Shown piece by piece: positions 34,508 to 43,669 of a stretch of DNA of 64,000 nt. A model generated the notes under the pieces. It had not been told where the DNA came from. It saw only the letters and a list, made by a program, of their open reading frames with translations, and searched no databases. Position numbers and translations under genes: made by a program. Origin of the DNA: Streptomyces sp. R28 (GTDB lineage: Bacteria > Actinomycetota > Actinomycetes > Streptomycetales > Streptomycetaceae); NCBI RefSeq assembly GCF_041052385.1, contig NZ_CP163439.1:6561001-6625000 (forward strand), in the 5' to 3' direction. Within the stretch, counting starts at the first letter, position 1; each line of letters starts with the position of its first letter.

Positions 34508-36064
34508 ATGCGTTCGGTTCGCATGCGGATTCTCGCGACGCTGCTCGTGCTGGCGGCCGTGGGAGTGGGCGGCTGGCAGCTGTTGCCGTCCGAGCAGAAC
34601 GAGGACAGGACCATCACGGTCGGCACGACGGACGCCGTCACGGCGCTGGACCCGGCCGGTGCCTATGACGCCGGCTCCTGGGCGTTGTTCAACAACGTCT
34701 TCCAGTCACTGCTGACCTTCGAGCCGGGCGGCGTCACACCCGTGCCGGACGCGGCCCGGAGCTGCGCCTTCGACGGTACCGACCTGAAGACCTACCGCTG
34801 CGAGTTGCGCGAGGGCCTCACCTTTCCGAGCGGGCGCGCCATGACCGCCGAGGACGTCAAGTACTCCTTCGACCGCGTCAAGCGGATCAAGTCGGACGTC
34901 GGCCCGTCCTCCCTGCTGGACACCCTCGGCTCGGTGAACGCGAGCGGCCGTACGGTCACCTTCCATCTGACCTCGCCCGACGCCACGTTCCCGCTCAAGG
35001 TGGCCACCGGGGTGGGTGCCATCGTCGACCGCGAGAAGTACTCGGCCAGTGCGCTGCGCCGCGACAACGCTGTCGACGGCACCGGCCCGTACACCCTGAC
35101 CGCGTATACGACGGGCAAGAAGGCGGTCCTCTCGCCCAACTCTCACTACAAGGGGGCTCTCAAGGGCACCGGCCGTCCCGTCGAACTGCGCTACTACGCC
35201 GACGCGGACGCCCTCGCCAATGCCTGGAAGGAGAAGCGGATCGACGTCGCCACCCGCACGCTGCCGCCCGAGGTCCTCGCCGGTCTGAACGCCGCCGACC
35301 CGGGCCAGCGCGTCTCCGAGGCCGACAGCTCCGAGATCCGCAACCTCTACTTCGACACGCGCGAGGGTTCGCCCCTGCACGACGTCCGGGTCCGGCAGGC
35401 CATGGCCTGGCTGATCGACCGCGAGAAGCTGGCCGCCACGGTGTACAAGGGGACCGTCGACCCCCTGTACTCGCTGATCCCGACCGGCATCACCGGCCAC
35501 ACGACGTCGTTCTTCGACACCTATCCCGAGCTCAGCACCGCCAAGGCGCGCGCCCTGCTCACCGAGGCCGGCGTCAGCCTGCCCGTCCGCTTCACCTACG
35601 GCTACGCCACCGGCCGCGGCTCCGGAGCCGCGGAGGCCGCGGAGATCAAGCGGCAACTGGAGGCGAACGGCCTGTTCAAGGTGACGGTCAAGGGCTACGA
35701 GTGGACCGACTTCCAAAAGCGCTGGGCGAGCGGCAAGCTCGACGCGTACGCCGTCGGCTGGGTCGCCGACTTCCCCGACCCGGACACCTACGGCGGCCCG
35801 CTCGTCGGCACCGACGGCACCATGAACACCGGGTACGGCAACAAGACCGTCGACCGGCTGATCACGTCCAGCCAGCAGTACGCCGACCGCAGCGAGGCCA
35901 CCCGGGATTTCCGTTCGCTGCAGGAGGCCGTGGCCCGCGACGTCCCGGTGATCCCGCTGTGGCAGGCCAAGGAGTACGTCGTCACCAGCGAGGACGTCGG
36001 CGGTGGCCAGTATCTGTCGGACGGCACCGGTATCTTCCGCCTCTGGCGCCTCACCTGGATCTGA
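34508..36064 (+). CDS. Peptide-type ABC transporter substrate-binding protein (family 5), orphan
   Basis: 518 residues of solute-binding family 5 (oligopeptide/dipeptide/nickel). The N-terminal anchor is RMRILATLLVLAAVGVGGWQLL with no lipobox Cys and no clear cleavage site, so it may stay as a membrane anchor. Family landmarks: TVGTTDAVTALDPAGAYDAGSW, LREGLTFPSGRAMTAEDVKYSFDRVK, VRQAMAWLIDREKL, GWVADFPDPDTYGGPLVG. No permease or ATPase genes are next to it, so it must use a remote transporter or act as a sensor. An 18-bp tandem duplication covers its stop codon. Confidence 0.88.
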   Translation: MRSVRMRILATLLVLAAVGVGGWQLLPSEQNEDRTITVGTTDAVTALDPAGAYDAGSWALFNNVFQSLLTFEPGGVTPVPDAARSCAFDGTDLKTYRCELREGLTFPSGRAMTAEDVKYSFDRVKRIKSDVGPSSLLDTLGSVNASGRTVTFHLTSPDATFPLKVATGVGAIVDREKYSASALRRDNAVDGTGPYTLTAYTTGKKAVLSPNSHYKGALKGTGRPVELRYYADADALANAWKEKRIDVATRTLPPEVLAGLNAADPGQRVSEADSSEIRNLYFDTREGSPLHDVRVRQAMAWLIDREKLAATVYKGTVDPLYSLIPTGITGHTTSFFDTYPELSTAKARALLTEAGVSLPVRFTYGYATGRGSGAAEAAEIKRQLEANGLFKVTVKGYEWTDFQKRWASGKLDAYAVGWVADFPDPDTYGGPLVGTDGTMNTGYGNKTVDRLITSSQQYADRSEATRDFRSLQEAVARDVPVIPLWQAKEYVVTSEDVGGGQYLSDGTGIFRLWRLTWI

Positions 36065-36083
36065 CGCCTCACCTGGATCTGAC
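36048..36083 (+). repeat. Perfect 18-bp tandem duplication across a stop codon
   Basis: GCCTCACCTGGATCTGAC occurs at 36048-36065 and again at 36066-36083. Copy 1 contains the last codons and TGA stop of the binding-protein gene; copy 2 repeats the same end in the untranslated region. Confidence 0.95.
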
Positions 36084-36235
36084 GCGATCCAGCTGCCCCG
36101 GCATCCGACATCCGGCACTCGGCACCCGGCGTCCGTCGGCCTCGCCCGGCGCCGGGTCCGGGACCACCTGGCCGACTCAGGGCACGGACCACGTGATCCG
36201 TAGTTCTACGGCCGCAAAGCCGCCCCTCGACGGAT

Positions 36236-37693
36236 TCAGCGCGACGGCAGCGTCACCGTCACCGCCAGCCCCTCACCCGGCGCCGTCCGCACCGCGACCT
36301 CCCCGCCGTGCGCCTCCACCACTCCCTGCACGATCGCCATCCCCAGCCCGCTGCCTGCACCCCCGCCGGCCCGGAAGAACCGGTCGAAGACGCGCGCCGC
36401 GTCCTCCTCGCACAGCCCCGGCCCCTTGTCCTCGACACTCAGCCGGACGACCCCGTCCGCCCGCTCCACCCCCAGCCGCACCGGCACATCGGCCGGCGTG
36501 TGCGTGCGGACGTTGCTCAGCAGGTTGCCCAGCACTTGCCGCAGCCCCGACTCGTCGGCGTGCACCAGCAGCGTGCCGTCGGCGCCGACCGTGAGGGGCC
36601 GCTCGGGCTGCTGCACCCGCAGATCCTCGGCGGCCTCGCGCACCAGGCGGCTCAGGTCGACGTTGCGGAAGCGCAGTTCGGGCCGCTGGTCGAGACGGGC
36701 GAGGGTGAGCAGCTCGTCGACGAGGTGCCCCATGCGGTCGACCTCGCCGTTCATCCGGTCCCAGGCGCGTCTGCGCTCGGCAGGGTCGGTGAGCATCCCT
36801 TTGTCGTACAGCTGGAGGTACCCGCGTATCGCGGACAGCGGGGTGCGCAGCTCGTGCGAGGCGTCGCCGACGAAGCGGCGCAGCTGGGCCGCGCTGCGCT
36901 CGCGGGTGCGGTACGCCGACTCCACTTGGTGCAGCATGGAGTTGAGGGCGACCCGGAGCTGTTCGACCTCCAGCGTCGGGTCGCGGCTGGAGGGGACGCG
37001 CCGGGTCAGATCACCCTCGGCGATCGCCGACGAGGTCTCGACCATGTCCTCCAGCGGCCGCATCCGGCGGCGCACGCTGAACATCGTCAGACAGCCGAGC
37101 AGGGCCAGCAGCAGGGTGCCGACGGCGAGATCCATCCTGAGGGCCTTGCCCATGCCCTCGTGCAGGCCCTCGGTCGGGACGGCGATCAGCACGAACGTCC
37201 CGTCCGACAACCGCGCCCCGACCATCCGGTGGCGGTCCCCCTCGACCCGTACGTCCCGCGGCTCCTCGTCGGCGGCGAGGGCCACCGGGTCCTTCGCGGC
37301 GGCCGCGAGGGCGTGCTGGCGCGGTGTCGGCTTCAGCGGGCCCAGGGCCACCGGCTGCCCCGCGGAGTCGACCGCGACGTACACCATGGTCGGGCTCGGC
37401 AGGGGATCCGTGTCCGTGGACCCGCCGTCGGTGAACCTGTCCAGGGCGATGCCCAGTTCGCTCAGCGACTCGATCTGCCGCAGGGTGAACCCGGCGTTCG
37501 CCAGCGTGGCGCGCGCACTCTTCAGCTCGGTGTCGACCTTGTCGAGCAGATAGAACCGTGCGGTCATCAGGCTGACCGCGGTCGCGACGACGATGCCGAC
37601 GGCCAGCAGCGCCACGTTCGCCAGCGTCAGCTTGCCGCGCAGTGAGTGGACGCCGTGCCGCCGGCGGACGCCGAGGACCCTGGGGACCCTCAT
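36236..37693 (-). CDS. Sensor histidine kinase
   Basis: 485 residues. Transmembrane helix 1 at about 23-45, extracellular sensor of ~135 residues (LDKVDTELKSARATLANAG..., VLIAVPTEGLHEGMGKALRM), helix 2 at about 188-207. HAMP linker RRRMRPLEDMVETSSAIAEGD, then the phospho-acceptor His280 in DASHELRTPLSAIRGYLQL. ATPase motifs: N-box VLGNLLSNVRTHTP, G1 VEDKGPGL, F-box RFFRAGG, G2 GSGLGMAIV. Its ATG overlaps the response-regulator stop by ATGA. Signal unknown; the divergent MMPL exporter is the likely target. Confidence 0.95.
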   Translation of the reverse strand: MRVPRVLGVRRRHGVHSLRGKLTLANVALLAVGIVVATAVSLMTARFYLLDKVDTELKSARATLANAGFTLRQIESLSELGIALDRFTDGGSTDTDPLPSPTMVYVAVDSAGQPVALGPLKPTPRQHALAAAAKDPVALAADEEPRDVRVEGDRHRMVGARLSDGTFVLIAVPTEGLHEGMGKALRMDLAVGTLLLALLGCLTMFSVRRRMRPLEDMVETSSAIAEGDLTRRVPSSRDPTLEVEQLRVALNSMLHQVESAYRTRERSAAQLRRFVGDASHELRTPLSAIRGYLQLYDKGMLTDPAERRRAWDRMNGEVDRMGHLVDELLTLARLDQRPELRFRNVDLSRLVREAAEDLRVQQPERPLTVGADGTLLVHADESGLRQVLGNLLSNVRTHTPADVPVRLGVERADGVVRLSVEDKGPGLCEEDAARVFDRFFRAGGGAGSGLGMAIVQGVVEAHGGEVAVRTAPGEGLAVTVTLPSR

Positions 37694-38379
37694 GCCAGCC
37701 CGTATCCGACGCCACGCCGCGTGGTGATCACCGGTGGTCCCAGGGCGTCCAGCTTGCGCCGCAGATAGCTGATGTAGGTCTCCACGACGGTTGACTCCGG
37801 CGGGGTGTGCTCGTACTGCCAGACGTGGCGCAGGAGTTGCTCCTTGGGCACGATCCGGCCGCCGTTGCGCACCAGGAAGCGCAGCAGGGCGTACTCGGTG
37901 GGGGTGAGCTCGACGGTGCGGCCCGCGCGGCGCACCGAGTAGGTCGTCTCGTCCAGCTCCAGGTCGCCGTACCGCAGGGGCGGCCGCTGCGGGAGGACGT
38001 CGGCCGGGCGGGTGCGGCGCAGCACCGCAGTGATGCGGGCGACGACCTCGTCGATGTTGAACGGCTTGGTGATGTAGTCGTCGCCGAAGCCGAGGGCGCC
38101 GACGATCTCGGCGGGCGAGTCGCGGGCGGTGAGGAAGACGAGCGCCAAGTCCGGGTGCAGCTCGCGCAATTCACGCCCGAGAGCGCGGCCGTCCCCGTCC
38201 GGCAGCATGACGTCGAGCAGCGCCGCGTCGGGGAGGGTGCGCTCGGCGAGGGCGAGCGCCTCGCGGACCGTGCCCGCGACCATGACCTCGAAGCGGTGAT
38301 AGCGCAGGGCGATGGCGAGGACGTCAGCGATGCTCTCCTCGTCCTCCACGACCAGCACGGTGCCAGAACCCGTCGTCAT
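37690..38379 (-). CDS. OmpR-family response regulator
   Basis: 229 residues. Receiver domain (7-120) with acidic pocket VEDEE, phospho-acceptor Asp56 (ALLDVMLP), Thr in FLTARDSP and Lys in YITKPFN. The C-terminal winged helix (about 140-228) has ELTPTEYALLRFLVRNGGRIV, STVVETYISYLRRKLD, ITTRRGVGYGL. Partner of the coupled histidine kinase. The 156-bp gap to the divergent MMPL gene probably holds both promoters and its binding sites; near the start lies TTCCTTGAGAGTC, but no convincing direct repeat was found. Confidence 0.95.
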   Translation of the reverse strand: MTTGSGTVLVVEDEESIADVLAIALRYHRFEVMVAGTVREALALAERTLPDAALLDVMLPDGDGRALGRELRELHPDLALVFLTARDSPAEIVGALGFGDDYITKPFNIDEVVARITAVLRRTRPADVLPQRPPLRYGDLELDETTYSVRRAGRTVELTPTEYALLRFLVRNGGRIVPKEQLLRHVWQYEHTPPESTVVETYISYLRRKLDALGPPVITTRRGVGYGLA

Positions 38380-38535
38380 GCCCCCAGTATCGGCGGGGCC
38401 ACTGACAGTCGGGCGGGTTCGCCGCTTTGGAGTTCCTTGAGAGTCATGGCCGTCGCCTGCCACACGCGCGCGGCGCCGCCAATCCTGTTGCCCAGGACCT
38501 GGGGGACCGACCGAACCGAATAAGGAGCGTTGAGC

Positions 38536-40980
38536 GTGGCTGCATTGGCACGGTGGTGCTATCGGCACCGGCTGGTGGTCCTGTTGCTGTGGTTGGGGGC
38601 GCTGTTCGGCCTGGGCGCGGCGAGTTCGGCCGCGGGCACGAACTACGCGAACGTCTTCTCCCTCCCGAACACGGACTCCGCGACCGCGTACGACCTGATG
38701 GAGAAGGCATTCCCGGAGCGCGCGGGCGACACCGACACGGTGGTGTGGAAGGTGGCCGGGGACGAAGGGGCATCCGTACGGGACGAGTCCGTGCGGTCCC
38801 GCATCGAGCCCGCGCTGGAGGAGATCGGGCGCATGAAGGGGGTCGGCGAGGTCACCGACCCGTACGCGGCCCAGGGAGCCGCGCAGATCAGCCGGGACGG
38901 GCGGATCGCGTACGCCCAGATCACCTTCACCGAGCAGGCGAACGGGGTCCCCAAGGAGCTGATCGAGGACGTCGTCGACACGGCTCAGGCCGCCGAACGC
39001 GACGGACTCCAGGTCGAGTTGGGCGGCCAGGCGATCGCCCGCACCCAGGAACCGCCGCAGGGCACGGCGGAGGCGGTCGGGATCCTCGCGGCGGCGGTGG
39101 TGCTGTTCCTCGCCTTCGGCTCGCTCTTCGCGATGCTGCTGCCGATCGTCGTGGCGATCGCGGGCGTCGGCACCGGCATGATCGCCACGATGCTGATGAG
39201 CCATGTCGCGGACGTGCCCGAAGTGGCCCCGCTGCTCGGCTCGTTGATCGGTCTCGGCGTCGGCATCGACTACGCCTTGTTCATCGTCACCCGGCACCGG
39301 CGCGGCATCCTGCGCGGCATGAAGCCGCAGGAGGCAGCCGTGACCGCCCTCAACACCTCCGGCCGCGCGGTGCTGTTCGCCGGCGGCACGGTGTGCATCG
39401 CACTCGCCGGGATGCTGGTGATGAACATGCGGTTCCTGGACGGGGTGGTCATCGCGACCTCGCTCACGGTCGTCCTGAGCGTGCTGGCCGCGATCACCCT
39501 GCTGCCCGCCCTCCTCGGCCTGCTCGGCGTACGGGTGCTCAGCCGCCGGCAGCGGCGCCGGCTCGCCGCGGCGGGACCGGAGCCGGCGGAGGCGAACGGA
39601 CTGGCGGCGCGCTGGTCGTCGTACGTCCAAAGGCGCCCGCGCCCGCTCGCGGCGCTGGCCCTCGTCGTCATGGCGGTGCTCGCGATCCCCGTGCTGTCGC
39701 TCCGGCTCGGCGCCACGGACCAGGGCAACCACCAGGAGTCGACCACGACCCGGCAGGCCTACGACCTGCTCGCCGAGGGCTTCGGCCCCGGTGTCAACGG
39801 CCCGCTCCAGGTGGTCGTCGAGGGCGACGCACCGCAGGGCCTGGTCGACGCGATCCGGTCGGCCGAGGGCGTCGCCCAGGTGGCCGCCGTGCCGCCCGCG
39901 AAGGGCGTCACGGTGATCCAGGTCGTACCGACCACCTCCCCCCAGTCCGAGCAGACGGACCAGCTGATCGACCGACTGCGCGACGACGTGATCCCGCGGT
40001 CCGGCGCCGAGGCTCATGTCGGCGGGGTGACGGCGGTCTTCAAGGACTTCGCGTCGGTGACCGGCGACCGCCTGCCGTACTTCGTCGCGACGATCATCGC
40101 TCTCGGCTTCCTGCTCCTGCTGGTGGCCTTCCGCTCGCTGGTGGTCCCGCTGACGGCCGCGCTGATGAACCTCATCGCGGCCGCCGCGTCCTTCGGCGTC
40201 CTGGTGGCGATCTTCCAGTGGGGCTGGGGCACCGAGCTGATCGGCGTGGGCAAGGAGGGCCCGATCACCTCGTTCCTGCCGGTCATCATGTTGTCCCTGC
40301 TGTTCGGCCTCTCCATGGACTACCAGGTGTTCCTGGTGAGCCGGATGCACGAGGAGTGGGTGCACACGCGCGACAACGCGCGCGCCGTCCGTGTCGGCCT
40401 CGCGGAGACCAGCCGGGTCATCAACTCCGCCGCGTTGATCATGATCTGCGTGTTCAGCGCGTTCGTGCTGAGCGGCGACATGGAGGGCGCGATGGCGGGC
40501 ATCGGCCTCGCGGCCGCCGTCGCCCTGGACGCCTTCATCCTGCGTACGGCGCTGGTGCCGGCCGCGATGCACATGCTCGGCAAGTCGAACTGGTGGCTGC
40601 CGGACGGGCTGGAGAAGCGGCTGCCGCATCTGGCGGTCGAGCCGAAGGAGGAGGCACCGGTGGCCGAGGAGGAGCCGGTCGTGGCGGGCCGGGCCTCGGT
40701 CGTCCACGGCTTCGTCCGCACCGCCGACGGCGGGCCGGTCGAGGGCGCGGCGGTGACGCTGCTGACGAAGGGCGGGCGTCAGCTGGACCGGGTGACGTCC
40801 CTGGCCGACGGGTCGTACATCGTCTCGGTGCCGGCGCCGGGGACGTATCTGCTGGCGACGGCCGCGACGTCGTACGGGTCCCGGGCCGGGCAGGTGGTCC
40901 TGGTGGACGGGCCGCTGGTGTACGACGTCGAGCTGGCGGAGGGAGAGCCGGCCGAGGACGGGGTGGACGCCGTCAACTGA
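38536..40980 (+). CDS. MMPL-family exporter with an added C-terminal beta domain
   Basis: 814 residues of the MMPL branch of RND transporters: two halves each with an extracellular loop and about six helices. Visible: ARWCYRHRLVVLLLWLGALFG, SLIGLGVGIDYALFIVTRHRRGI, SLLFGLSMDYQVFLVSRMHEEW (GxDY-type proton-relay positions). After the last helix (about residue 680) comes a cytosolic Glu-rich linker and a ~90-residue carboxypeptidase-regulatory-like beta domain (VVHGFVRTADGGPVEGAAVTLL, LADGSYIVSVPAPGTYLLAT). GTG at 38536 was chosen because AAGGAG lies 8 bases upstream. Likely exports a lipid or polyketide; regulated by the divergent two-component system (inference). Confidence 0.93.
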   Translation: MAALARWCYRHRLVVLLLWLGALFGLGAASSAAGTNYANVFSLPNTDSATAYDLMEKAFPERAGDTDTVVWKVAGDEGASVRDESVRSRIEPALEEIGRMKGVGEVTDPYAAQGAAQISRDGRIAYAQITFTEQANGVPKELIEDVVDTAQAAERDGLQVELGGQAIARTQEPPQGTAEAVGILAAAVVLFLAFGSLFAMLLPIVVAIAGVGTGMIATMLMSHVADVPEVAPLLGSLIGLGVGIDYALFIVTRHRRGILRGMKPQEAAVTALNTSGRAVLFAGGTVCIALAGMLVMNMRFLDGVVIATSLTVVLSVLAAITLLPALLGLLGVRVLSRRQRRRLAAAGPEPAEANGLAARWSSYVQRRPRPLAALALVVMAVLAIPVLSLRLGATDQGNHQESTTTRQAYDLLAEGFGPGVNGPLQVVVEGDAPQGLVDAIRSAEGVAQVAAVPPAKGVTVIQVVPTTSPQSEQTDQLIDRLRDDVIPRSGAEAHVGGVTAVFKDFASVTGDRLPYFVATIIALGFLLLLVAFRSLVVPLTAALMNLIAAAASFGVLVAIFQWGWGTELIGVGKEGPITSFLPVIMLSLLFGLSMDYQVFLVSRMHEEWVHTRDNARAVRVGLAETSRVINSAALIMICVFSAFVLSGDMEGAMAGIGLAAAVALDAFILRTALVPAAMHMLGKSNWWLPDGLEKRLPHLAVEPKEEAPVAEEEPVVAGRASVVHGFVRTADGGPVEGAAVTLLTKGGRQLDRVTSLADGSYIVSVPAPGTYLLATAATSYGSRAGQVVLVDGPLVYDVELAEGEPAEDGVDAVN

Positions 40981-40994
40981 CGGCCGCTGAGCGG

Positions 40995-41034
40995 CGTTTC
41001 AGGGGTGCTCGTCCTCGCGGGCGCCCCTGAAGCG
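40995..41034. terminator. Bidirectional terminator between MMPL and TetR genes
   Basis: 14-bp stem (two G-U pairs) CGTTTCAGGGGTGC / GCGCCCCTGAAGCG with a 12-base loop, between two convergent genes. Confidence 0.85.
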
Positions 41035-41039
41035 TCCGC

Positions 41040-41801
41040 CTACCCTTCCGCTTTGCCTGTCTTGCCCTTCTTCTCCTTCGCCGGATCCGGCACCGCGTTC
41101 GTCATCCCCGGCAGGAAGTCCGTGAACAGGTCGTGCACCTCACGCACCAACGGCCGCAGCACCCGGAACCGCGCCAGCGAGACGCCCCGCGCGGTCAGCC
41201 GGGCGCCCCGCTCGGCGAGCCGGTAGCTGCGCTCGCGCCCCTCGGTCCGGTCGTACACCCAGTAAAGGACGAGCCCCATCTGGGCGAGCCACATCATCTC
41301 GGGCAGTACGTCCCGCAGTTCCTCGGGCACCTTGGTCTTCGTCGCGCCCGCCAGCACCTGGCGATGGATGTTGATGGCCTCCACGCGCGCGTGCTCCGAC
41401 TCGGCGGAGAAGGGGCTGAGCGGGCTGGCGGGATCGGCGGCGTTCTTGAAGAACTGCACAGCGAACTCGTGATACGGCGTGGCGATGTCCAGCCACACCT
41501 TCAGCACGCCCGCCAGCCGCGCCTCCAGGTCGGTTTCCGTGGCCAGGACGTCCCGGATCGCCGCCCGGTGCTCGGCGGCGAGCCGGTCGTAGAAGCCCTG
41601 GACCAGGTGTTCCTTGCCCTCGAAGTAGTAGTACGCGTTGCCGACGGAGACCCCGGCCTCCTGGGCGATCGCCCGCATCGTGGTCTTGTCGTAGCCGCGC
41701 TCCTGGAACAGCCGCATGGCGGTCTCCAGGATCAGCGCACGGGTCTGCTCGGACTTGCTGGGTGCGTCGCCCTGTTCAGGGCTGTCGTTCTTCGAGGACA
41801 C
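41040..41801 (-). CDS. TetR-family transcriptional regulator
   Basis: 253 residues. N-terminal HTH (18-65: TRALILETAMRLFQERGYDKTT, IAQEAGVSVGNAYYYFEGKEHLVQGFY) is classic TetR. The C-terminal ligand domain (LAGVLKVWLDIATPYHEFAVQF, MMWLAQMGLVLYWVYDRTEGRE) is followed by a basic Lys-rich tail (KEKKGKTGKAEG). The start is GTG 41801. It lies 37 bases after the protease gene on the same strand but no clear operator was found. Ligand and targets unknown. Confidence 0.93.
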   Translation of the reverse strand: MSSKNDSPEQGDAPSKSEQTRALILETAMRLFQERGYDKTTMRAIAQEAGVSVGNAYYYFEGKEHLVQGFYDRLAAEHRAAIRDVLATETDLEARLAGVLKVWLDIATPYHEFAVQFFKNAADPASPLSPFSAESEHARVEAINIHRQVLAGATKTKVPEELRDVLPEMMWLAQMGLVLYWVYDRTEGRERSYRLAERGARLTARGVSLARFRVLRPLVREVHDLFTDFLPGMTNAVPDPAKEKKGKTGKAEG

Positions 41802-41838
41802 GGAACGAGAGCCTAACGAGTGGTGTTTCGGTCGGACG

Positions 41839-42864
41839 TCAGGAGGTCTGCGCCGTCTGGTACAGGTTCTGGGCGTCGGCGCCGAAATACGGGCCGTACA
41901 TCCGGTTCGGCAGGAAGTTGTACTTGAAGCTGTTCACCGAGGACAGCAGGCCGGTGCCCGTGGACTCGTTGAACTGGGTGAACCAGGGGCCACCGCTGGC
42001 GCCGCCGGTCATGTTGCAGTTCATGCCGTGGTCGTCGGACAGCAGGAAGTCCCGGTTGGTGGTGCCGCTGCAGTAGATGAACTTCTCGCCGTCGTACGGA
42101 GCGGCGGCCGGGAAGCCGAAGGAGTACATGCGCTGGTTGTAGCCGGTGTTGAAGGCCAGCCCCTGCCCGCCGACGACGTCCGTGAGCAGCTTGCCGTCCA
42201 GCGGGGCGACGACGGCGGCGCCGACGTCGTAGTTGATGTCCTCACTCGCCGTCCACTGCGGGGTGGACAGGGTCTTGGACGCGGTCCACCGGCCGTAGGG
42301 GGCCTGCCCGTCGTGGTAGCCGGGCACGAAGACCCAGTTGGTGTGCCAGGCGCCCTCCAGCTTCACGCAGTGGCCCGCCGTGATCACGGTGCTCTTGTTG
42401 GCGCTGGTGACGGCGTTGCCGGAACAGGACGCCGTACGGCCCTGGTAGCTGAAGAACACCCGGCCCGCAGTGGAGACGACAGCGCCGCCGCCGCTCCACT
42501 GGCCGCCGGTGTTCGGGAAGGCCAGCAGGCCGATGCCGGAGACGGCCTTGCCGGCCGCCGCGGCCGGAGTGCTCGGCGCGACGGTGGCCGCCGGGCCCTT
42601 GCCGGGCGCCAAGCCGCCGTCGAAGTGGCCGTTGACACTCACCAGATCGAGCGGGGTCGCCTCGCGCATCCGCTGCGTCGTCCAGAAGTCACGGGCCTGC
42701 TGTTGCGCGCCGGCCGAGACCGCGCTGACGGCGGTGGAGGTGTCGGACCTCGGCGCGGCGCCCGCGGGGGTGGCCAGGGAGCCGGCGCTGAGCAGCGCGG
42801 TGACGCCGACCAGGGCGCCGAGGAGGGGGCGGGGTATGCGGGTGACGCCGGGTATGCCTCTCAC
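41839..42864 (-). CDS. Secreted trypsin-like serine protease
   Basis: 341 residues. The signal peptide (LLGALVGVTALLSAGSLATPAGA) is followed by a ~85-residue propeptide-like region and a chymotrypsin-fold protease. Catalytic triad: His165 (ITAGHC), Asp213 (EDINYDVGAAV) and Ser290 (TGGASGGPW). The Cys pair around His (CSGN...GHC) fits. It resembles the Streptomyces trypsin-like/V8-like secreted peptidases of unknown target. GTG at 42864 has AAGGAG 5 bases upstream. Upstream gap 42865-43111 holds two hairpins. Confidence 0.92.
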   Translation of the reverse strand: MRGIPGVTRIPRPLLGALVGVTALLSAGSLATPAGAAPRSDTSTAVSAVSAGAQQQARDFWTTQRMREATPLDLVSVNGHFDGGLAPGKGPAATVAPSTPAAAAGKAVSGIGLLAFPNTGGQWSGGGAVVSTAGRVFFSYQGRTASCSGNAVTSANKSTVITAGHCVKLEGAWHTNWVFVPGYHDGQAPYGRWTASKTLSTPQWTASEDINYDVGAAVVAPLDGKLLTDVVGGQGLAFNTGYNQRMYSFGFPAAAPYDGEKFIYCSGTTNRDFLLSDDHGMNCNMTGGASGGPWFTQFNESTGTGLLSSVNSFKYNFLPNRMYGPYFGADAQNLYQTAQTS

Positions 42865-42980
42865 GCGTACTCCTTCTGCGATGGGGGACCGGGCGACCGG
42901 GTGGGCCGTCCGGCGGACAGACAGACAGTCGGTGCGAGTGCGGAGTGGAGAACCGGGGGCAGCGTGCCAACCCGAGCACC

Positions 42981-43005
42981 GTTTTGGAAGGGCGCATGCC
43001 AAAAC
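42981..43005. promoter_or_regulatory. Inverted repeat upstream of the protease gene
   Basis: GTTTTGG, 11-base spacer, CCAAAAC, about 120 bases before the protease start. It is AT-rich relative to its surroundings; possible regulator site. Confidence 0.35.
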
Positions 43006-43050
43006 AGGGTCCGAAAATCGAGCCGTTCGGGAGGATTTGGGGGACCACTT

Positions 43051-43079
43051 GGCCTCGGTGCCCTCTCGACACCGAGGCC
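43051..43079 (-). terminator. Terminator of the DCC-family gene pair
   Basis: Perfect 10-bp stem GGCCTCGGTG / CACCGAGGCC with a 9-base loop, about 33 bases beyond the stop at 43112 on the minus strand. Confidence 0.8.
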
Positions 43080-43111
43080 TTCTCGGCACCGGGACCTTCT
43101 CCGCCCCGGCC

Positions 43112-43669
43112 TCACCCCGTCGCGCAGGCGCCGCTCTCGCAACCCGGCGGGTTGTACGTCCAGCCCTGATGCGGGTCGTACGACCATCCGTCCACGCGCC
43201 GATAGACGCGTCCGCCCCCTCGCTCCCCGCCCTGCCGCGCCCCGCTCCACTGCGCCCCGCGCCACTTGGCGGCGGCGAGGACGGCCCCCTTGGCGAGGCG
43301 TGCGCCCGAAGGGGTGTTGAGGCGATGCGCGAGCGGACGGTGCTCACGCAGGGCCCACAGGGTGACGATCCAGGCGGCGGTGCCCCGGTAGACCTGCCCG
43401 AAGTCGCCGACGACGGTGATCTCCTCAAGGGTGGCACCGTGGTCGAGGCCTGGATAGCGCCGCCGGGCCTCGTCCGACCCGGCCGGCACCAGCTCCAGCG
43501 GCACCAACTGCGACTGCCGTACGAGCCAGTCGCGCAGGAAGGTGCACAGGGAGCACTGCGCGTCGTAGAGGACGGTCAGTCGGTGGACCGGGGCGGCGGG
43601 CCCGGGGCGCGAGGCGCGGGGCCCGCCGACCGCGACGGCGTCGTCCGTCACGCCGGCCACGTCGTTCAC
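43112..43669 (-). CDS. DCC-family thiol-disulfide oxidoreductase-like protein
   Basis: 185 residues of the DCC (DUF393) family, named for the DxxCxxC motif, here LYDAQCSLCTF (Asp36, Cys39, Cys42). A thioredoxin-like fold with strand LTVLYD is expected. The C-terminal extension is Arg/Gly-rich and ends with WSYDPHQGWTYNPPGCESGAC. Its ATG overlaps the membrane-protein gene stop (43666-43669), so the two are coupled. Redox partner unknown. Confidence 0.9.
   Translation of the reverse strand: MNDVAGVTDDAVAVGGPRASRPGPAAPVHRLTVLYDAQCSLCTFLRDWLVRQSQLVPLELVPAGSDEARRRYPGLDHGATLEEITVVGDFGQVYRGTAAWIVTLWALREHRPLAHRLNTPSGARLAKGAVLAAAKWRGAQWSGARQGGERGGGRVYRRVDGWSYDPHQGWTYNPPGCESGACATG

Noticed and set aside
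38380..40707. Very long minus-strand frame continuing upstream of the response regulator
   Set aside because: It is antisense to the MMPL gene and of Arg/His/Asp-rich composition; the real regulator starts at ATG 38379.
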